Below, in pieces: positions 6,493-12,459 of a DNA stretch of 36,268 bases (position 1 is the stretch's first letter; each line of letters opens with the position of its first letter). Both the position numbers and the translations under genes were made by a program. This stretch comes from a virus, in the IMG/VR virus record IMGVR_UViG_3300046750_000047, positions 1 to 36,268 of that record; one strand, 5' to 3'. The notes under the pieces are model-generated. The model did not search any database, had not been told where the DNA came from, and saw only the letters and a program-made list of their open reading frames with translations.

Positions 6493-6539
6493 AAGCAGGG
6501 TGGGGTTTTTTTTCCCTTTCCGTTTTCCCCACCTTGCTT
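6493..6539 (+). promoter_or_regulatory. Long intergenic RNA hairpin without U-tract
   Basis: AAGCAGGGTGGGG (6493-6505) pairs with CCCCACCTTGCTT (6527-6539), giving a 13-bp stem with one G-U pair. The 21-base loop is almost all pyrimidine (T8, CCC, TTT). It is followed by TAAAAAAGG rather than a run of T, so it is not a standard intrinsic terminator on either strand. It lies between the SSB-like gene and the ribosome-binding site of the DUF3310 gene, and may pause transcription, stabilise the upstream mRNA, or be a protein-binding site. Confidence 0.7.
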
Positions 6540-6554
6540 AAAAAAGGATTTAAC

Positions 6555-6764
6555 ATGGCAGATAATATAAAAGAACCAGAACATTACATAGCAAATAAAA
6601 TTGAACCTATTGACTTTATAATTAAAAATGAATTTGATTTCTGTGAAGGAAATGTAATTAAATATATTTCTAGATATAAAAGAAAAAATGGTATCGAAGA
6701 TCTTAAAAAAGCTAGACAGTATATAGATTTTTTGATCAAAAAAGAAGTTGAAAAAAGTAAATAA
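6555..6764 (+). CDS. DUF3310 family protein, 69 aa
   Basis: The whole ORF matches DUF3310, found in many phages: PEHYIANKIEPIDFI, then FCEGNVIKYISRYKRKNGI, then EDLKKARQYIDFLI. The pattern HY, IEPIDFI, GNxxKYxxRxxxKxxxxDLxKAxxYxxxL is diagnostic. Its role is not settled; some homologues are annotated as nucleotide kinase-like without strong proof. The start is the ATG at 6555, which has AAAAGGA at correct spacing, rather than the TTG at 6534 that lies inside the hairpin stem. Confidence 0.85.
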   Translation: MADNIKEPEHYIANKIEPIDFIIKNEFDFCEGNVIKYISRYKRKNGIEDLKKARQYIDFLIKKEVEKSK

Positions 6765-6766
6765 GT

Positions 6767-7021
6767 ATGACAAAATTTAAAAGAATTATCAATGGAGAGT
6801 GTCATTTTCAAATGATTGAACTCTTTGATGATGTAAAGAAGGCTGCAGACAACTCGAATAGAGGAGAGTTTGTAGAAGTAAAAATCGATAACTTAAAGTA
6901 CGATTTTACAACAGTAGCAAAGGAGCATGATGGAAGACATCAAAGTTCGTCTGCAAAAGCTGAAGGATCTTCAAGCGAAAAAACACAAGAAGTTCCTGGA
7001 AGCAAAGTACAAAGTAAATAA
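6767..7021 (+). CDS. Hypothetical protein, 84 aa
   Basis: Begins MTKFKRIINGECHFQMIELF two bases after the DUF3310 stop, with no clear ribosome-binding site. Residues 1-52 look like a small globular domain. The last 30 are serine/lysine/glutamate-rich (SSSAKAEGSSSEKTQEVPGS) and overlap, in another frame, a well-supported coiled-coil ORF, so the low-complexity tail may be a by-product of that overlap. No family recognised. Confidence 0.6.
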   Translation: MTKFKRIINGECHFQMIELFDDVKKAADNSNRGEFVEVKIDNLKYDFTTVAKEHDGRHQSSSAKAEGSSSEKTQEVPGSKVQSK

Positions 7022-7091
7022 GTATCAACAAGATTCTTATAAATTGCTTTGGCAAATAGAGCAGACAAAAGAAAAGTTAATGGCAAGTTAA
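6927..7091 (+). CDS. Small coiled-coil protein overlapping the previous gene, 54 aa
   Basis: ORF starting MMEDIKVRLQKLKDLQAKKH and forming one long charged helix with heptad spacing (YKLLWQIEQTKEKLMAS at the end). AAAGGAG stands immediately before the tandem ATG ATG, a strong ribosome-binding site placed inside the 84-aa gene in a different frame. The overlap is about 95 bases. No family recognised; similar short coiled-coil proteins are common in phage early operons. Confidence 0.65.
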   Translation: MMEDIKVRLQKLKDLQAKKHKKFLEAKYKVNKYQQDSYKLLWQIEQTKEKLMAS

Positions 7092-7140
7092 GTTATTAAC
7101 TTAATAGTTGAAAAAAAAGAAAGGAAACTGTAGGGGATCT

Positions 7141-7668
7141 ATGACCATAAATGTAAGTCAACACTATAATAAACACATCAATAAGTTAAATCAAAATCAC
7201 TTTATCTATAAAGTTAAAAAAGCATTTTACCTTTTAACAAGCCAAGAAGAAAGATTATATGAGGTAGGGTTTTCAGAAGGATTTCTGTACGCAGCAGAAC
7301 TAATGCAGAGACAACCAATAATGGATAGCAATAATAAAACTAAAGTTGCTACTACATTTAAAACAAAGAATGCAAACTTGGAAGTCGTATCTAAACTTGT
7401 AGATAAAGTGTGTGATAAATATACTGTAAGCAAACATGACATCTTTAGTAAAGGTAGAACTAGGGATGTAGTTCGAGCAAGAAGTATAATCTATAATTTA
7501 TTGTATGAAGGTTACAATGTTAGCTTATCTTCTATGAGCAGATTGTTTAATCAAGATCACACTACAATCATTCATTCTATAAGAAATAAAAAAGATAAGA
7601 AAAATTATTGGGGTGAAGAAAATACTATTTGGAAAGAGTTCGAGGAACTAAAACAAATTACTTTTTAA
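7141..7668 (+). CDS. DnaA domain IV-like DNA-binding protein
   Basis: Residues 85-150 match the C-terminal DNA-binding domain of bacterial DnaA: RARSIIYNLLYEGYNVSLSS, then MSRLFNQDHTTIIHSIRN, which contains the DnaA signature DHTTxxHxxxxI. There is no AAA+ ATPase domain: residues 1-80 are a separate helical region of unknown type. It could bind DnaA boxes at the phage or host origin to recruit or block host initiation. The ATG at 7141 is chosen because AGGGG lies just upstream; an in-frame TTG at 7108 has no site. It is the last gene of the block and converges with the end of the late operon. Confidence 0.8.
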   Translation: MTINVSQHYNKHINKLNQNHFIYKVKKAFYLLTSQEERLYEVGFSEGFLYAAELMQRQPIMDSNNKTKVATTFKTKNANLEVVSKLVDKVCDKYTVSKHDIFSKGRTRDVVRARSIIYNLLYEGYNVSLSSMSRLFNQDHTTIIHSIRNKKDKKNYWGEENTIWKEFEELKQITF

Positions 7669-7819
7669 ATCCAGACTTCATGTTTCTATAAGCCTTCGCA
7701 GAGATTGTACTTTTAGCTTTACTTTTCGAAGTACCAGCTCGTTTTTTTTTATTAATGTTATAGTAAAGACCCTTCTTAGCTGTCTTACCAGTAGCTGTTT
7801 TGTGATAACCTTTTTTCAT
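7658..7819 (-). CDS. Small basic protein, 53 aa, last gene of the late operon
   Basis: ORF with an excellent ribosome-binding site, AAGGAG four bases before the ATG. It encodes MKKGYHKTATGKTAKKGLYY at the start and is highly basic throughout (NKKKRAGTSKSKAKST). Its 3' end overlaps the end of the DnaA-like gene on the other strand by 11 bases. It overlaps the previous gene's 3' end by 35 bases. It resembles the small basic peptides clustered in this part of the genome; possible DNA-condensing or virion-associated role is inference. Confidence 0.7.
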   Translation of the reverse strand: MKKGYHKTATGKTAKKGLYYNINKKKRAGTSKSKAKSTISAKAYRNMKSGFKK

Positions 7820-8015
7820 GTTGCTCCTTATGTTGTTTAAGTTTTAACTCACAATAGTTGTCAAAGCAAGAACCTTCTTTACCATCATGACAAAAATATT
7901 GTTTCTTATGGGTTACTATCCAACCACCCTCATCACTCATTAATTGTTTGTCGCACTCTTTACAATGACCACAAACTAATGATTGAACTTTTGGTTTCTT
8001 CCAGGTTTTTTTCAA
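7785..8015 (-). CDS. Putative zinc-binding protein, 76 aa
   Basis: Cysteine pairs are arranged as CGHCKEC (residues 15-21) and then CHDGKEGSCFDNYC (42-55), with histidines nearby, suggesting one zinc ribbon or treble-clef-type site. The termini are basic (MKKTWKKPKV, and a lysine/histidine-rich C-terminal helix). I do not recognise a family. It follows the DUF6321-like gene by one base and overlaps the start of the 53-aa gene. Confidence 0.65.
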   Translation of the reverse strand: MKKTWKKPKVQSLVCGHCKECDKQLMSDEGGWIVTHKKQYFCHDGKEGSCFDNYCELKLKQHKEQHEKRLSQNSYW

Positions 8016-8016
8016 A

Positions 8017-8298
8017 CTAACACTTCCATCTTCTTCTAGCTTGTCTTATTCTAGAGTTAGGATCGTTTCTTGTTTTAGCAGAAGATCTTTTAAGTTGACC
8101 TGCAGATCTTGCACAATATGATTTTCTTCTTTTAGCTGCCTTTGACCCAGGTTTAACTTTACCTGTAACTGCCGTCTTTAATTTACTTCCAGGATTGGCT
8201 CTTCTATATCTTGCAACACCTTTAGCCGTCATGCCAGCTCCAGACTTTGTGGGTCTGTAGTTTGCGTTTTTACCTTTAGTAGTTTTTCTGATAGCCAT
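8017..8298 (-). CDS. DUF6321-like basic protein, 93 aa
   Basis: Very basic protein matching a family frequent in marine viruses, with the conserved layout SGAGMTAKGVARYRRANPGS, KLKTAVTGKVKPGSKAA, KRRKSYCAR, then a C-terminal NDPNSRIRQARRRWKC. I believe this family is DUF6321. Its function is unknown; the arginine/lysine content and conserved cysteines fit DNA or RNA binding. It sits in the run of small genes after the lysis genes. Confidence 0.8.
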   Translation of the reverse strand: MAIRKTTKGKNANYRPTKSGAGMTAKGVARYRRANPGSKLKTAVTGKVKPGSKAAKRRKSYCARSAGQLKRSSAKTRNDPNSRIRQARRRWKC

Positions 8299-8302
8299 AA
8301 TT

Positions 8303-8521
8303 TTATTCTACTATTTTTTTTATTGCTTTACTACCATCTATATTTTCTTCTAACTCTGCTTTTACTTTACCACACTTATATTCTATATTATCATTTGCTC
8401 CTCGTTCAGCAACTCGTTTACCTTTTAAGCAATCAGACATAGCTGGTTGTATTCTATGTTCAGTTAATTCACCTGCAACAAACATACAAAGAGCCACAAC
8501 TGTACTAATGATTTGTTCCAT
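8303..8521 (-). CDS. Small membrane-anchored or secreted protein, 72 aa
   Basis: An N-terminal hydrophobic segment (IISTVVALCMFVAGEL, residues 4-19) is followed by a charged domain with C31 and C50 that could form a disulphide in the periplasm. The position after the coiled-coil membrane protein, near the holin and endolysin, suggests a role in lysis, perhaps the outer partner of a spanin pair, but no lipobox is evident. It overlaps the 120-aa gene by 17 bases. Function is inference from context. Confidence 0.6.
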   Translation of the reverse strand: MEQIISTVVALCMFVAGELTEHRIQPAMSDCLKGKRVAERGANDNIEYKCGKVKAELEENIDGSKAIKKIVE

Positions 8522-8867
8522 TTGCTCGTACCTTATCTTTTAAATGTTCAATATCTTTTAATGCTTTATCTAACTGTGCTTCTATATGATCTAGCATAAC
8601 TTGTGTATGAATATTCTTATCTAAAAGTTCTTGGTGCTTCTCTACTGTTTCGTATAAATCTTCGAGCAAAAGATATTGTTCCTTGTCTGTAGTTGTTTGT
8701 TCTGATTTTTTAAGTAAGTCAGAGTTCATTAGTTCTCTTGACGTTTCAAGTGAAGTTAATCTTGCAGTAACCTCTGTGTATGCAAAGATACCCATAGCCA
8801 CACCAACAATAATACCAACCATATTTTTAATTGGCATAGCAACATTTGTATTCTCACTTATCTTCAT
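8505..8867 (-). CDS. Membrane-anchored coiled-coil protein, candidate i-spanin
   Basis: Residues 13-30 (IKNMVGIIVGVAMGIFAY) form one N-terminal membrane segment, and residues 33-115 are a long charged coiled coil (LLLEDLYETVEKHQELLDKN, then IEAQLDKALKDIEHLKDKV). This is the architecture of inner-membrane spanins and of some virion/lysis accessory proteins. It lies downstream of endolysin and holin genes in the same operon and overlaps the 72-aa gene that also has an N-terminal hydrophobic segment. Spanin function is an inference from layout. The start overlaps the stop of the 32-aa ORF (ATGA). Confidence 0.65.
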   Translation of the reverse strand: MKISENTNVAMPIKNMVGIIVGVAMGIFAYTEVTARLTSLETSRELMNSDLLKKSEQTTTDKEQYLLLEDLYETVEKHQELLDKNIHTQVMLDHIEAQLDKALKDIEHLKDKVRANGTNH

Positions 8868-8962
8868 TTCTTTTTCCTCTTCTTAGGAAAAAATACTCTA
8901 TCTAAATGATTAGTAAGTTTGTCAAGCAAACCAAAAAAACTATAAATAAATCTATCGATCAT
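8864..8962 (-). CDS. Tiny amphipathic basic peptide, 32 aa
   Basis: ORF beginning MIDRFIYSFFGLLDKLTNHL and ending PKKRKKK: an amphipathic, aromatic helix with a basic C-terminal cluster. Both ends use ATGA overlaps with its neighbours, and AAGG precedes the start. It could associate with the membrane. Too short for family recognition. Confidence 0.55.
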   Translation of the reverse strand: MIDRFIYSFFGLLDKLTNHLDRVFFPKKRKKK

Positions 8963-9093
8963 CTTCCTTGACCCTTGTATCTAGTTTGTTTCTTTTGTCT
9001 CTTAGCACTTTTGTTTTGAGATTTAGTATGAACCCCTTTTCTTTTCTTAGGCTTCTCTCTAGGTATAAAGTGTGTAAATTTTTGTTTAGCCAT
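8959..9093 (-). CDS. Small basic conserved peptide, 44 aa
   Basis: ORF beginning MAKQKFTHFIPREKPKKRKG and ending KKQTRYKGQGR. The layout KKRxGxHxKxxNKxxKRxxKxxRYxGQGR recalls very small basic proteins I have seen in other marine phages. Its start shares one base with the preceding stop (TAATG) and its stop overlaps the next start (ATGA). Function unknown; a nucleic-acid-binding peptide is plausible. Confidence 0.65.
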   Translation of the reverse strand: MAKQKFTHFIPREKPKKRKGVHTKSQNKSAKRQKKQTRYKGQGR

Positions 9094-9209
9094 TACTTCT
9101 TCTTCTTATATTTCTTTTTCTTTTTCTTCTTACCTGTTTGCTGCGAAAGAAGGGTAGGTTTCTTTTTACTGTATTGTGATACCATCATCATTGGTGCTTG
9201 ATTACTCAT
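9093..9209 (-). CDS. Polylysine-tailed small protein, 38 aa
   Basis: ORF starting MSNQAPMMMVSQYSKKKPTL and ending in an almost unbroken lysine tail (about 12 of the last 13 residues). GAGGAAATA precedes the ATG, which shares one base with the holin stop. The next start follows by TAATG. The composition suggests electrostatic binding to nucleic acid or membrane; no family recognised. Confidence 0.6.
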   Translation of the reverse strand: MSNQAPMMMVSQYSKKKPTLLSQQTGKKKKKKKYKKKK

Positions 9210-9586
9210 TATTTCCTCTTAATTAAATCTGTTGCTTTTAAACCATAGACACTCGCAATGACACCTACAAAAATTGATTGATACCAAAATGGTAAGTTAG
9301 AAAAGTATTCAAAGAAGAGCTGCATCTTTTCCATATGAGCAGGATTGTCTGACCATACTGCAAAGCCAAGCATAACAATAGGTACTGACAACAAAATTAA
9401 AATGAACTCGTCTTTCCAATCTGAATTTCTACTCTCTAATAATTTACCTTGATACTCTGCTTCACCACTTGCCATCTTTTGTGCATGATTCATTTGTGCG
9501 TCTGCCATAAGCATCTTAGTTTTCTGCTTGTTCTTATAGATATGACTACCTGCTTGAACAGCTAATTTAATTGCACTTAACCACAT
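9209..9586 (-). CDS. Holin, 3TM-type family candidate
   Basis: Two clear membrane segments are visible, FILILLSVPIVMLGFAVW (residues 61-78) and PFWYQSIFVGVIASVYGL (99-116), after a soluble, helical N-terminus, and the end is basic (LIKRK). The segment SRNSDWKDEF before the first membrane helix and the overall layout match the phage holin family called 'holin of 3TMs'. It would permeabilise the inner membrane at lysis. Its start overlaps the endolysin stop by ten bases, the usual endolysin-holin pairing. Confidence 0.75.
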   Translation of the reverse strand: MWLSAIKLAVQAGSHIYKNKQKTKMLMADAQMNHAQKMASGEAEYQGKLLESRNSDWKDEFILILLSVPIVMLGFAVWSDNPAHMEKMQLFFEYFSNLPFWYQSIFVGVIASVYGLKATDLIKRK

Positions 9587-10050
9587 CTTATATCTCCTAG
9601 TATTGGTTTGTATTTTGTCTTACCATCTTCTTTGTAAGCTCTCAAGAATTGTTTTCTTGGTTTATCTGCTACACTACAATGCACCCAACCACTTGAAGGC
9701 TCTCCAATGGTATAAAACTCAAGGATCATTTGATCCCAACCCTCTATATTATCTTTTATCCAATATGCAAGATCGGCATTATCTGTGCCTGGACACTCAA
9801 AATCAACGGCTTCAGCTTTGCAATGTTGACTATTAATTGAGCTGCCTATTTTAGTACAAAGTTCTGGAGATCTATATCCAGAAGTTATTATAACAACACC
9901 AAACTTATCTCTAACTGGTTGTAGTAAAGTCTCGCAAAGGTTTTGTAGTTTAGCTATCTGATCTGAATTAGGTTCATTAGGTATACCCAATCTTATTGCT
10001 GTGTCTGATTTAGTTAGTTCTTGTAGGGTAAAGTTTTCTGATAATTTCAT
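9577..10050 (-). CDS. Endolysin, peptidase M15 family
   Basis: Peptidoglycan peptidase for host lysis. Zinc and catalytic residues of M15 enzymes are visible: SGYRSPEL (57-64), SQHCKAEAVDFE with H76 and D83, a glutamate around E111 in LEFY, and WVHCS with H124. The N-terminal NFTLQELTKSDTA and the helix LQNLCETLLQPVRDKFG fit the Peptidase_M15_3 subgroup. At 157 aa it is a single catalytic domain without a cell-wall-binding module, normal for phages of Gram-negative hosts. No signal peptide. Holin gene follows, overlapping by ten bases; the preceding gene overlaps as ATGA. Confidence 0.9.
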   Translation of the reverse strand: MKLSENFTLQELTKSDTAIRLGIPNEPNSDQIAKLQNLCETLLQPVRDKFGVVIITSGYRSPELCTKIGSSINSQHCKAEAVDFECPGTDNADLAYWIKDNIEGWDQMILEFYTIGEPSSGWVHCSVADKPRKQFLRAYKEDGKTKYKPILGDIRCG

Positions 10051-10349
10051 TCGTATATAATCCTTACGTTAAGTTTCTTTTGTTCTTTAGTTGCACCTCT
10101 AGATATAAATGATCCTTTAAGATTTCTTTTATATCCATCTTTTGCAGTATAACTATTAACCTTTCTATAATTTTTAGATTTAACATCATAAGCAGTATAC
10201 TCACCTGTTGACATATTTAAAGTAACTATATCTACTGGACCCAAACCACCAACAGGTGTGAACACAAGTAGATTAGGATCTTCACAAAGTCTAAGTTGTG
10301 CTTTCAATTCTGAAGTTAAGCCTGTAATAGCTTTTACTCTTCTAGCCAT
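10047..10349 (-). CDS. Putative PD-(D/E)XK nuclease, 100 aa
   Basis: Contains the core of a small resolvase-like PD-(D/E)XK protein: E14 in the first helix, then GLGPVDIVTLNMSTGEYTAY with PVD at 38-40, then DVKSKN with D55 and K57, and a late GATKEQKKLNVRIIYE strand-helix-strand end. The spacing D40-x14-D55-x-K57 fits the family, with D replacing the commoner E. It may act on DNA junctions during packaging or on host DNA. Its place between lysis genes is unusual. Overlaps the neighbours by 8 and 4 bases. Confidence 0.6.
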   Translation of the reverse strand: MARRVKAITGLTSELKAQLRLCEDPNLLVFTPVGGLGPVDIVTLNMSTGEYTAYDVKSKNYRKVNSYTAKDGYKRNLKGSFISRGATKEQKKLNVRIIYE

Positions 10350-10599
10350 TGTATTTAAAGTAACCTAATGCAGCAGCAAAAAGACTACCAAGAATCATAA
10401 GCAACTTAAAACCACCCTTACTTTTATTTGCATAATCTTTTAGTTCACTAATATCATCCCTTAAATTTTTCATGTCTTTGTTCATGTTATCAATTTTATT
10501 AAATAAAGTTTTCATTCTTTCTGCACAAACTTTTTCATGATAAGATATTCTTATTCCATTGTGATCTTCTATGTTTGAGTGATCTTTTTTTCTAGGCAT
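10342..10599 (-). CDS. Coiled-coil protein with C-terminal membrane segment (XhlA-like)
   Basis: Residues 28-58 form a coiled coil (MKTLFNKIDNMNKDMKNL, then DDISELKDYANKS) and residues 62-80 form one membrane segment (FKLLMILGSLFAAALGYF). This tail-anchored layout is typical of hemolysin XhlA-type proteins found beside phage holins and endolysins. A lysis accessory role is inferred from architecture and neighbourhood. It overlaps both neighbours by eight bases. Confidence 0.6.
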   Translation of the reverse strand: MPRKKDHSNIEDHNGIRISYHEKVCAERMKTLFNKIDNMNKDMKNLRDDISELKDYANKSKGGFKLLMILGSLFAAALGYFKYNG

Positions 10600-10807
10600 C
10601 TTCTAACTCTACCTCGTTACAAAAATAAGTTACATATAATTTTTCTTTATTAAACTTCTCTATGTTTTCATTGGTAACTTGAATGGTAGCTGCTGCACCA
10701 GACTTGGTACAATCTGTCCAGGAATTAAATTCTATTGAGGATACTGTTGTGTTATTACACAAACCTGTGATAGCCGAACAGATCGTATAAGCTAACACAA
10801 ATTTCAT
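10592..10807 (-). CDS. Secreted cysteine-containing small protein, 71 aa
   Basis: An N-terminal segment MKFVLAYTICSAITGLC could act as a short signal or anchor. Four cysteines (C10, C17, C33, C63) and the motif FNSWTDCTKSG resemble a group of small marine phage proteins with SWxDCxxxG and a late FxCxE. Disulphides in the periplasm are likely if exported. Function unknown. The start overlaps the stop of the 18-aa ORF (TAATG). Confidence 0.6.
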   Translation of the reverse strand: MKFVLAYTICSAITGLCNNTTVSSIEFNSWTDCTKSGAAATIQVTNENIEKFNKEKLYVTYFCNEVELEDA

Positions 10808-10863
10808 TATAAACCAGTAGCGATTTCGCTATATTCTTTTGGAGTTATCTTTTTTCTAGGCAT
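10807..10863 (-). CDS. Possible 18-aa peptide linking two genes
   Basis: A minimal ORF, MPRKKITPKEYSEIATGL, whose ATG shares one base with the stop of the 529-aa tail protein (TAATG) and whose TAA shares one base with the start of the 71-aa gene (TAATG). No good ribosome-binding site. It may be a coupling leader that carries ribosomes across the gap rather than a functional peptide. Confidence 0.35.
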   Translation of the reverse strand: MPRKKITPKEYSEIATGL

Positions 10864-12452
10864 TATTTCCAACCAATAGATGTTGCATGTATTTTTGTTT
10901 CTTTTGAACCACCACTTTGATTATGTGTACTAATTTTATAACACAAAGAAGTTCCACTTGGCTGACTTGAAATATCTAAATCGTGAAAAGCTAAAATCTT
11001 TTTATTTGTTCCCCAAGTTCCTTCATCTACTAAAGTTCCTTGCGTAAATGTAGTTCCACCATCTCTTGAAACAAATCCTTTAATATCTGTATTTAATGTT
11101 GCTGTACCAGAAGCGTTTTCTATAAGCATAACCATATCTGATTTTGTTGGAACTGATTGAGCAGTTTTATTTGTAGATTTTAAAGTTAAATTATCTGCTG
11201 GTGCAATCATAGGTCTATACTCTAAACGAACATAACCTTGTCCACCATGTGCAGATGATGAAGAAGTAATACCATCTCCAATACCTCCACCACCACCACC
11301 AAATAATCCTCCACCACCAGCATTATTTTTTGGTCTTGATTGAGAATTTTTTGAACCAGTACCACCAGCTACAGTAGAACCATCAATAGTTGCTGAACCT
11401 CCATCTTCATTACCATCTGTACTTGAACCTTCACCACCAGAAGTAAATCCACTACCTCCAGCTTTACCAGAATTTTCAGTTTCGGAATCTCCACCTCCAC
11501 CTCCTCCTCCTCCAGAGTATGAAGCTGAATTACCATTACCACCAGTAGCACCAGCAGTATCTCCAGAACCACCACCACCACCACCAGCACTTATATAAGT
11601 TGTTCCATCAAGTGTGCCACTATTACCATTAGAGCCACCACTTGCATTTCCAACACCTCTCCCAGTTCCACCTGAACCTCCTTGTAATGTTGTTGAAGTT
11701 ACACTTGCTGAACCACTTTTACTTCCAGAACCACCAGCTCCACCAGCTCCATCTCCAGAACCTATGGGAGATACTTGTCCACCAGCACCACCAGTAGCAG
11801 TTAAAGTTAAATGAGAACCAAATACGATTGAAGATGTGCCTCCAACATTACCAGCAGAGTTTGAACCACCTCCAACACCTCCAGCACCTACAGTAATATT
11901 AGCAGAGTTAATACCAGATGGGATTGTAAAATTTACAGCACCAGCCCAGCCTCCTCCACCTCCTCCACCACAACCAGAGTTAGTACCATCTGCATTTCTA
12001 TTTCCACCAGCACCACCTCCACCAATGACAATCATTTTGTCTATAATACTTCCTTCTGTAATATCAAAAGAAGCATTACTTGAAGAAAATTCTTTAACAA
12101 TAGCACTTCCAAGTACAGGTGTACCTGCACCTTTAAAACTACCATTAATTAAACTTTCATTTGTTGAATTTGAAGTATCTATTCCAGTTGCATCTGTGTA
12201 TTCATCAATAACTTGGTCAACTAAATTATAAACAGCTAAAGAACCATTAGTAGCAGTTTTAAATGCTAATACAGCAAGATTAGATTGTATCTGATTATCA
12301 TCAAAAGATGTTGCGTGTTGAGATACATTAGATGACGCTATTCTTGCATCAGCAAAAGTACCACTTGTAATTTTACTAGCATCTATATTTGGAATATCGT
12401 CTGCTGTAAATCCACCAGATATTATATTTGCTAAATCTCTTGCTTTTGTCAT
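10863..12452 (-). CDS. Glycine-rich tail fibre/adhesin protein, 529 aa
   Basis: The N-terminus (FTADDIPNIDASKITSGTFA) carries the ASKITSGTxxxARI repeat of phage fibre stems. Residues from about 135 to 415 are a long glycine-rich domain with loops such as GCGGGGGGGWAG and SGGGGGGGG, like the glycine-rich receptor-binding modules of phage adhesins. A C-terminal beta domain (about 420-529, ending KIHATSIGWK) follows. It lies directly after the other fibre genes and probably contacts the host surface. Several ORFs antisense to the glycine repeats are compositional shadows. Confidence 0.8.
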   Translation of the reverse strand: MTKARDLANIISGGFTADDIPNIDASKITSGTFADARIASSNVSQHATSFDDNQIQSNLAVLAFKTATNGSLAVYNLVDQVIDEYTDATGIDTSNSTNESLINGSFKGAGTPVLGSAIVKEFSSSNASFDITEGSIIDKMIVIGGGGAGGNRNADGTNSGCGGGGGGGWAGAVNFTIPSGINSANITVGAGGVGGGSNSAGNVGGTSSIVFGSHLTLTATGGAGGQVSPIGSGDGAGGAGGSGSKSGSASVTSTTLQGGSGGTGRGVGNASGGSNGNSGTLDGTTYISAGGGGGGSGDTAGATGGNGNSASYSGGGGGGGGDSETENSGKAGGSGFTSGGEGSSTDGNEDGGSATIDGSTVAGGTGSKNSQSRPKNNAGGGGLFGGGGGGIGDGITSSSSAHGGQGYVRLEYRPMIAPADNLTLKSTNKTAQSVPTKSDMVMLIENASGTATLNTDIKGFVSRDGGTTFTQGTLVDEGTWGTNKKILAFHDLDISSQPSGTSLCYKISTHNQSGGSKETKIHATSIGWK

Positions 12453-12459
12453 ATTCTAT

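Noticed and set aside
6493-6539. Calling the 13-bp hairpin a rho-independent terminator
   Set aside because: The base of the stem is followed by A-rich, not T-rich, sequence on the plus strand, and by GATACCC on the minus strand; the T8 run is in the loop.
6471-6773. Minus-strand ORFs rich in phenylalanine opposite the hairpin and DUF3310 gene (6471-6773, 6584-6811)
   Set aside because: Antisense of lysine-rich codons; the plus-strand DUF3310 family match is clear.
8968-9201. Plus-strand 77-aa phenylalanine/leucine-rich ORF
   Set aside because: Antisense of the lysine-rich minute genes; no ribosome-binding site and no supporting neighbours on that strand.
9603-9836. Plus-strand 77-aa ORF opposite the endolysin
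   Set aside because: Lies entirely within the well-supported M15 endolysin frame on the other strand and shows no start signal.
11836-12231. Long plus-strand proline-rich ORFs opposite the 529-aa tail gene (also 11614-11814)
   Set aside because: They are the antisense reading of glycine codons (GGN read as NCC, giving proline) and have no ribosome-binding site or family similarity.
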